In this document: positions 52,749-64,000 of the stretch, piece by piece | Layout: each line of letters opens with the position of its first letter | Position numbering within the stretch: position 1 is the first letter of the stretch | The notes under the pieces: model-generated | Seen by the model: the letters and a program-made list of their open reading frames with translations, nothing else | What the model was told of the DNA's origin: nothing | Databases searched by the model: none | Assembly (NCBI GenBank): GCA_054601695.1 | Contig: BAAHQB010000453.1 | Span: 1-64,000 of the forward strand | Length of the DNA: 64,000 nucleotides | Direction of reading: 5' to 3' | DNA from: Amorphochlora amoebiformis | Lineage: Eukaryota; Cercozoa; Chlorarachniophyceae | Made by a program: the position numbers and the translations under genes

Positions 52749-53103
52749 ATTGTTAGCGCAACGGTGATATACAAGTGTTCAGAATTTGAAAACATTAGTC
52801 CCGACTTTGATTGTATTCCGTTTGATTTTGATAAACTGAATTTCAATGAGATAAGTATTGTGCGCATAGAATATTCTAGAACTTCTGGAATACACTGAGA
52901 CTATTCGGGAAAGTTCCAGAAGCGTATCATGGCGTGACATCACCTCCTGTCACCTAGTATCCGCTACTACCGGGTACTGTTAGATAGTACGGATGATAGG
53001 ATCTCAAAGAATCTCCAGAATCTCCAGCGATCTGTATCTTTTTACAACGTACCATGATATTCTCAACACGCTAGATATACCTTTATATTGTTTTTATTAC
53101 AAT
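52749..53103 (-). mobile_element. MITE-like element, reverse copy
   Basis: Starts ATTGTTAGCGCAACGGT and ends TATTGTTTTTATTACAAT. The interior carries GGGAAAGTTCCAGAAGCG and TGGCGTGACATCACCTCCTG (shared with family 2), then CTACCGGGTACT, ATCTCCAGAATCTCCAGCGAT and CTCAACACGCTA, the inverse of the family 1 left half. It links the two families. Confidence 0.68.
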
Positions 53104-53152
53104 ATACATACACATCCATATAGGTTTATATATATATATATATGTATTATAT

Positions 53153-53209
<57 letters not shown>

Positions 53210-53249
53210 GGTATTATGTATGGAGTTTGGAATATTAAACATATGTACT

Positions 53250-53322
<73 letters not shown>

Positions 53323-53362
53323 ATATAATCCACATACACACACATATATGTATACAAGCATA
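53104..53362. repeat. (TA)n tract with short island
   Basis: TA repeats and a 40-bp AT-rich island (53205-53250) between two elements. Confidence 0.88.
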
Positions 53363-53712
53363 TATTGTTAAAACAACAGTATAAATAGCATAAGCGGAGT
53401 CAGTCCAGTTATCGATAGCATGTTCAAACTATCGCCGTACACATACCATATATAGCTGGAGATCGCAGGAGATTCATGGAGATTATTGCAGATCGTCATA
53501 TCCGGTAGTATCGGGGGGGATACTTGGCAGTACTCCGTAGCAACGAGGGTTCGAGGAGGCGTGATAAAGCGTGACTTCACGGCTTGTCACATAGTGAACC
53601 CACAATAGGTAGTCTAAGTATCCTCATGTACCACAGTGAGTTTGTAGTCCGATGCAATTGCAGTACCTTAACATGGAAATTCGGGCTTCTATCATTCCTA
53701 ATCCAATCGTAT
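53363..53712 (+). mobile_element. MITE-like element, family 1, copy interrupted at its right side
   Basis: Starts ATTGTTAAAACAACAGTATA, then GATAGCATGTTC, TAGCTGGAGATCGCAGGAGA, ATCCGGTAGTATCGG, GTGACTTCACGGCTTGTCAC, ATAGTGAACCCACAATA and CCTAATCCAATCGTATCTCA (matching the family ATAATCCAAATGGAG region). The expected right terminus is replaced by interstitial telomere repeat at 53735. Confidence 0.68.
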
Positions 53713-53833
53713 CTCATTCAATATTAGACTACCTACCCCTACCCCTACCCCTACCCCTATCCCTAACCCTAACACCAACCCTATCCCTAACCCTAACCCT
53801 AACCCTAACCCTCATTAAATATTAAGACTACCT
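53713..53833. repeat. Interstitial telomere block (CCCTAA) with duplicated flanks
   Basis: CCCCTA and CCCTAA units (53735-53812) are bracketed by near-identical direct repeats, CTCATTCAATATTAGACTAC at 53713 and CTCATTAAATATTAAGACTA at 53811. Confidence 0.88.
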
Positions 53834-53892
53834 GTTCCATACTTAAAATCAATCGATTATTGTATTTATTTGCAAAATATATATATAAAAGA

Positions 53893-53938
<46 letters not shown>

Positions 53939-54008
53939 TATATCTATCTATACATTAGGAGACCACTCGAATGGAGTATAATTGTAAGCTGGATAGCTCG
54001 AAAGTAAA
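53834..54008. other. Short AT-rich spacer
   Basis: AT-rich unique sequence and a TA tract between two oppositely oriented telomere-like blocks. No gene. Confidence 0.6.
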
Positions 54009-54184
54009 TTAGGGCTAGGGTTAGGGTTAGGGCTAGGGTTAGGGTTAGGGATAGGGTTAGGGTTAGGGTTGGGGTTAGGGACAGGGGTACGTGCAGGGTT
54101 AGTGTATGATAAAAACATCTATACATATATGTATTTAACTATATACGTACATATATATTATATGCAATGCATAGATGTTTACAT

Positions 54185-54224
<40 letters not shown>

Positions 54225-54345
54225 CGTATACATGTATGTATAAAATACTATAAATGACCTAACCTGAGCCTATTATTAGAGTTAGGGGTTATGGTTAAGG
54301 TTAGCGTCAGGCTAGGGTTACAGTTAGGGTTAGGGTTAGGGTTAT
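54009..54345. repeat. Interstitial TTAGGG blocks split by TA microsatellite
   Basis: Degenerate TTAGGG (54009-54105) with GGGCTA and GGGATA variants, a TA/TACA interruption, then TTAGGG again (54279-54345). Orientation is opposite to the block at 53735. Confidence 0.9.
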
Positions 54346-55870
<1,525 letters not shown>

Positions 55871-57092
55871 TTCCTAGGTTAGGGTTAGGGTTAGGGTTAG
55901 AGTTACGGCAGGGTTAGGGTTAGGGTTTGGGTTAGGGTAAGGGTTAGGCTTACTTAGGGTTAATATTATGATTAGGGTTACGGCTAGGGTTAGGATTGCA
56001 GTTAGAGTAAGGATTATAACTCGTATTAGGGCTATTAATAGGGCTAGGAAAAGATCTAGGGTTAGAGCCAGGGTTAGGGCTGGAAGTAGGGTTAGGAAGA
56101 GGGCTAGGGTTAGGGCTAGAGCTAGGGTTAGGGCTGGAAGCAGGTAAAAATAGCTAGGGTTAGGGCTAGGATTAGGGTTAGAACTCAGGTTAGGGCTGGG
56201 ATTAGGCTAGGAATGAGGGGGTAGGAAAAGAGCTAGGGTTAGGGCTAGGCCCAGGGTTAGGGCTATGGTCGGGCTAGAACTCAGGTTAGGGCTGGGATTA
56301 GGGCTAGGAAAAGAGCTAGGGTTAGAACTAGGGTTAGGGCTAGGGTTAGGGCTATTTAGGTTAGGGCTAGGGTTAGGGCTAGGAATAGGGTATGGGTTAG
56401 GGTTAGGGCTGCGGCTAGGGTTTGGACTAGGGTTAGGGTTGGGTTAGGGGTTTTGCTTAGGTTAGGGTTAGGTTAAGGTTAGGGTTAGGTTAGGTAGGGC
56501 CAAGGTGGTTATGGATGGTGTTAGGGTTTGAGATTCGATAGGGTTAGGGTCAGGGTTAGGGTTAGGGTAAGATCTAGGGTAGGTTCTTAAGAGGAAGTTA
56601 GGGTTAGGGTTAGGGTTGTCAATGATAGGTCAGAGCTAGGGTTAGGTTTAAAATTAGGGTTGGGTAGGGCTGTTAGGGTTATGGTAAAGATTAGGCTAGC
56701 GTTAGGGTTAGGGTTTCGGGTCGTGGTTAGGGTTAGGGTGGGGGTCAGTGTTAGGGCTAGGGTTAACCCTAACCCTAACTGTAACCCTCCCTAACCCTTA
56801 AAACCTAGTTCAGCTCTAACCATAACCCTACCCTAACCCTAAACCCACCATTAACCCTAGTCAAAACCCTAACCCAACACCAAGTCAACAACTCGATATC
56901 TAAATTCGAACCCTATCCCTATCTCAACCTCACCGTGACATGACTATTGCTCTTAGCTATAACTCTTAATTATATTCTTAAACGTAGCAGGAAAAACATT
57001 AATTCTAACCCTACCGACCATAACCCTAACCCTAACCCTAACCCTAACCCTAACGCTACCTCTGACTTTGGTTAGGGTTAGGGTTTATTCTG
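55871..57092. repeat. Degenerate interstitial telomere block with orientation switch
   Basis: TTAGGG-type units with GGGCTA, GGAAGT, GGATTA and similar variants run from 55871 to 56765. CCCTAA-type units follow from 56763 to about 57055. A short TTAGGG stretch returns at 57072-57090. The switch at 56763-56766 is GGGTTAACCC. Frames such as LGLGLG here are translated repeat. Confidence 0.93.
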
Positions 57093-57199
57093 AGTATAGA
57101 ATATATATGTATTTGTATGTAGATGTATGTGTATATGCATATATATATATACATACACATATATGTATATATATACATATATATATATATATATTTGTG

Positions 57200-57244
<45 letters not shown>

Positions 57245-57305
57245 GTAGTGCAAATGAAAGATTTGTGGAACTGTATGAAACAAGTTGAACATTTAGAGGT
57301 ATGTA

Positions 57306-57362
<57 letters not shown>

Positions 57363-57363
57363 G

Positions 57364-57401
<38 letters not shown>

Positions 57402-57411
57402 ATATATATAT
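57093..57411. repeat. TA/TACA tract
   Basis: TA-rich with a short island at 57248-57300. No gene. Confidence 0.88.
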
Positions 57412-57850
57412 ATTGTTAGTGCAGCGCGCCGGCAGGCCGGTAGTACGGTCCGGCCCAGCGGTAGTATGGTAGGCAATGAATTCTGGTGGTGCGGTGGTGT
57501 GGTAGTTGTCCGAGGTTGACTGTTGTCCGTTGGATTATGACAATGATAGAGGGAAATTCTCAGGCAGTCCATTCAGGAAATTTCTAGGAATATCATAACT
57601 TATCGAACACACTGGAATCTTCGGGAAAGTTCTGGAAACGTGACATGGCGTGACGTCACGTTGTGTCACGGTATATACGGAAGCCCGGTAGCACCAGGTA
57701 CTACGCGGTATTACCGGCAAGGTAATCTCCGAGCAATCTCCGGGATCTCTAGCGATCTCGGGCATAGCTATCACCACTCTGTCTTAGCGTGCAGACACCT
57801 ACGTGTCACGCCAACTCCAACTATGCTACTTACAACGATGCACTAACAAT
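57412..57850 (-). mobile_element. MITE-like element, family 2, intact reverse copy
   Basis: Best-preserved ends in the window: ATTGTTAGTGCAGCG on the left and CGATGCACTAACAAT on the right, an inverted repeat of about 12 to 15 bases. The interior is comparatively GC-rich (GGTAGTACGGTCCGGCCCAG, TGACGTCACGTTGTGTCACG, CCGGGATCTCTAGCGATCTC). No transposase frame, so any mobility would be non-autonomous. Flanks are TA repeat. Confidence 0.78.
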
Positions 57851-57971
57851 ATATATGTTATATATACAAATATATATATAAATATATATAAATATATATG
57901 TTATACATATACACATATATATATATATGTATACATACATATACATATATGTGTGTGTGTGTATATTCACA

Positions 57972-58008
<37 letters not shown>

Positions 58009-58097
58009 TAAAAATATACCTAAATATATATTATATATATACATATGTATATTATATATATACATATATTTATATTCGTGTATGTGATATAGTATAA

Positions 58098-58129
<32 letters not shown>

Positions 58130-58314
58130 ATACGATATATATACATTTATATTCAATTTATGCATATGTATATATGTGAATATATATATTTATATTAAAT
58201 ATAAACATGTTTTCATGTATATACACATATTTTTGAGGTTTATATACAGACTTACAAATGTATGATATACGAGGCTAATAATATCCGTTTCGACATGACA
58301 ATATAACCAAGAAC

Positions 58315-58374
<60 letters not shown>

Positions 58375-58440
58375 TCACACATATACACATATATTTATTG
58401 AAATATTGCCACACATCCCCTTATAGGCGAGTGAGCCAAC
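57851..58440. repeat. TA/TACA microsatellite block
   Basis: TA-rich. A word GCTAATAATATCCGTTTCGA (58274) has a counterpart AGTAATAATATCCGGTTCGA at 58776. No gene. Confidence 0.88.
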
Positions 58441-58707
58441 CTTGAAAAATGATGACTTTTTTGCCTCATTGAACCCCACGATTAGGGAACCATGCATTTA
58501 AATCTGCAACTCTCCAAGCATCGGAGAACACACTGAGTCACTTTACCTCCATTAGTAACCAGATTGGGAGATGATTAGCGTATTCTCCTAGCACGTGTGA
58601 AGCTCATAACATCTTCTCATATATGTTAACGAAGTTACAATCGTAGATACCTCTTGGGGTGGAACGTATATATATGTATATACATGTCTATACATATAGA
58701 ATATGCA

Positions 58708-58756
<49 letters not shown>

Positions 58757-58871
58757 CTAAGTTACCAATAGGCAAGTAATAATATCCGGTTCGAGGCGAT
58801 AGTGCGAGCAAGAACCGACAGTGTTTGGCTTAGACCTTTAGGTCTTTCGGCTAGGAGGTTCTTTAGTTTTA

Positions 58872-58880
<9 letters not shown>
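58441..58880. other. Unique island around a TA tract
   Basis: Ordinary sequence at 58400-58665 and 58760-58865, separated by TA. Contains AGACCTTTAGGTCT, a palindrome, at about 58833-58846. No supportable gene. Confidence 0.45.
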
Positions 58881-61880
<3,000 letters not shown>

Positions 61881-62340
61881 CATAACATTATCTTGATACA
61901 TGTATCTAAGTACAATACTAATTCTGTATGACAAAGATATACATCTATATTGTTAGAGGATGAATGTATCAATGGTTTGGATTCATATATACATACATGA
62001 TTATTGTTAGAGGATGAAACATGTAGATAGATTGTAGACTGCTGGTGCAAGTGGCATGAGCATATATACAGAGTAGATACCATGGCTATACGAAACTTCC
62101 CAATCAATTCTTTTTCCTTTCCCCATTGGGGGGAATTGGGGGGGGGGGAAATTGGGAATTTCGGTTTCACATAATTGTGGTTTCACATAATTGTGCAGAA
62201 ATTTATAGTGACGCCGTGGCCATGTCACGCTTGCGCATTACGTGAAACCACCCGAATAAGTTCAGCTTTATCCACATATACATCTCCTGGACTGAATGGG
62301 CTTTAGGCTACCACCCACTATACCGTTGCGCTGACATTAT
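61881..62340. mobile_element. Unique island ending in a MITE-like right end
   Basis: ATTGTTAGAGGATGAA occurs twice (about 61950 and 62002), GGTTTCACATAATTGTG is tandemly doubled at 62163-62195, and a G homopolymer lies near 62141-62149. GTGACGCCGTGGCCATGTCACG (62209-62230, shown here only as a reading of the family GTGACG..CATGTCACG motif) and the end ACCGTTGCGCTGACATTAT (about 62321-62339) resemble family 1. The left boundary is uncertain. Confidence 0.4.
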
Positions 62341-62620
62341 ATATACATACATACGTATATATGTATATACATACTGACGTCTATAAATATACCATAGGTC
62401 CATATTCTCAAGAAAGTTCTTTTGAGACGTATTCGAAAGAGGTAGCCTTATATTCCGTTAGCATTACTAATACGACCCATCATTCGCTAACAACTTGGTT
62501 AGTAATAATAATACGGACATCTGCTAACAACCCATATTCAAGGTAACATTATTTACTTGTTTGATATTATCCATGACGGTGATATGAATAGAATGTTATA
62601 AGGGATAACGATATCACTAA
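62341..62620. repeat. Spacer with 32-bp motif copies
   Basis: ACTAATAATACGGTCATATG-type motifs followed by CTAACAAC occur at about 62463-62494 and 62502-62533, and again at 62762-62793 and 62821-62852, on both sides of the telomere-like block at 62620-62728. Confidence 0.75.
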
Positions 62621-62728
62621 CCATAACCCTAACGCTAACCCTAACCCGTAACCCCAACCCGTAACCCCAACCCGTAACCTCCTAATCCCTAATCCCTAAT
62701 CCCTAACCCTAATCCTAACCCTCGCCCT
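62621..62728. repeat. Interstitial telomere block (CCCTAA orientation)
   Basis: CCCTAA, CCCGTAA, CCCCAACCCGTAA and ATCCCTA units, degraded at both ends. Confidence 0.88.
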
Positions 62729-62863
62729 GCTGTATTAATAATGCGATCGTACGCGACTATGTTACTAATAGTACGGTCACGTGCTAACACCATGCATGTA
62801 CGAAACAATTTAGCGCTAGAACTAATAATACGGTCATATGCTAGCAACATGAAAAGACGGTTT

Positions 62864-63192
62864 AGTAAGGCTTAGAGTTAGGTTAGGGCGAGGGTTAGGG
62901 TTGGTGATTAGGGGTTAGGGTTAGGGTTAGGGTTACGGGTTGAGATAGGGCTAGGGTTAAGGCGTCGGGTTGCTAGATAACAGGTAAGCTAACCAGTGTT
63001 ATTACAAGGGCTACGGTTAGGGCTATGGTTGGATCAGTGTTAGGGTTAGGGTTAGGGTTAGTGTTAGAAAAAATAGGGCTTAAATAAGTAGGGTTCATAG
63101 TTGGAATTCATGTTAAGAGTAGGGTTATCGTTAGGTTTAGGGTTAGGGTTAGCGTTAGAGTTAGGGTTAGGGTTAGCGTTAGGGTTAGGTTA
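62864..63192. repeat. Interstitial telomere block (TTAGGG orientation)
   Basis: Degenerate TTAGGG units with short unique interruptions. Opposite in orientation to the block at 62621-62728. Confidence 0.88.

Positions 63193-64000
<808 letters not shown>

Noticed and set aside
56265-56447. 60-codon frame rich in GLGLG
   Set aside because: Translated degenerate TTAGGG repeat, not a gene.

Overview
The window looks like repeat-dominated, nearly gene-free nuclear DNA from a eukaryote. It carries long tracts of CCCTAA/TTAGGG telomere repeat (vertebrate/fungal/many-protist type, not the TTTAGGG of most land plants). The few gene-like stretches appear to be broken into short exons by GT-AG introns of 146 to 210 bp. 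There is no operon structure, no rRNA gene and no canonical tRNA gene. The species cannot be named from the sequence; a protist or alga with a large microsatellite-rich genome would fit, but that is inference.

Layout. 1-3108: seven identical tandem copies of a 444-bp satellite, each with a tRNA-like Pol III promoter motif. 3108-5895: a telomeric CCCTAA block, pure at first and then mixed with a CCCGACA variant. 5896-6690: degraded subtelomere with a 23-bp minisatellite. From 6.7 kb to the end the background is (TA)n and TATG/TACA microsatellite. In this background sit: short islands of ordinary sequence; a dispersed family of about 0.3-0.5 kb elements with TTGTTA..GCAAC ends that I read as MITE-like; several local minisatellites; and interstitial telomere blocks at 53.7-54.3, 55.9-57.1 and 62.6-63.2 kb, one of which has the head-to-head TTAGGG/CCCTAA arrangement of an end-to-end fusion. 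The window ends in a 233-bp GT tract.

Gene candidates are few. (a) 8.39-9.45 kb, minus strand: two protein-like frames sharing an ATGA overlap, the upstream one disrupted. (b) 11.37-12.36 kb, plus strand: exons that join in phase into a leucine zipper. (c) 16.4-16.8 kb: a short open frame. (d) 42.4-43.9 kb: a two-exon frame whose second exon is about 31 copies of a 10-residue Pro/Lys/Ser repeat. (e) A few weaker frames at 17.6, 38.1 and 43.9 kb. None matches a family I can name with certainty, and nothing ties them into a common pathway. Most other open frames are translations of TA, telomere or minisatellite repeats and are not genes.
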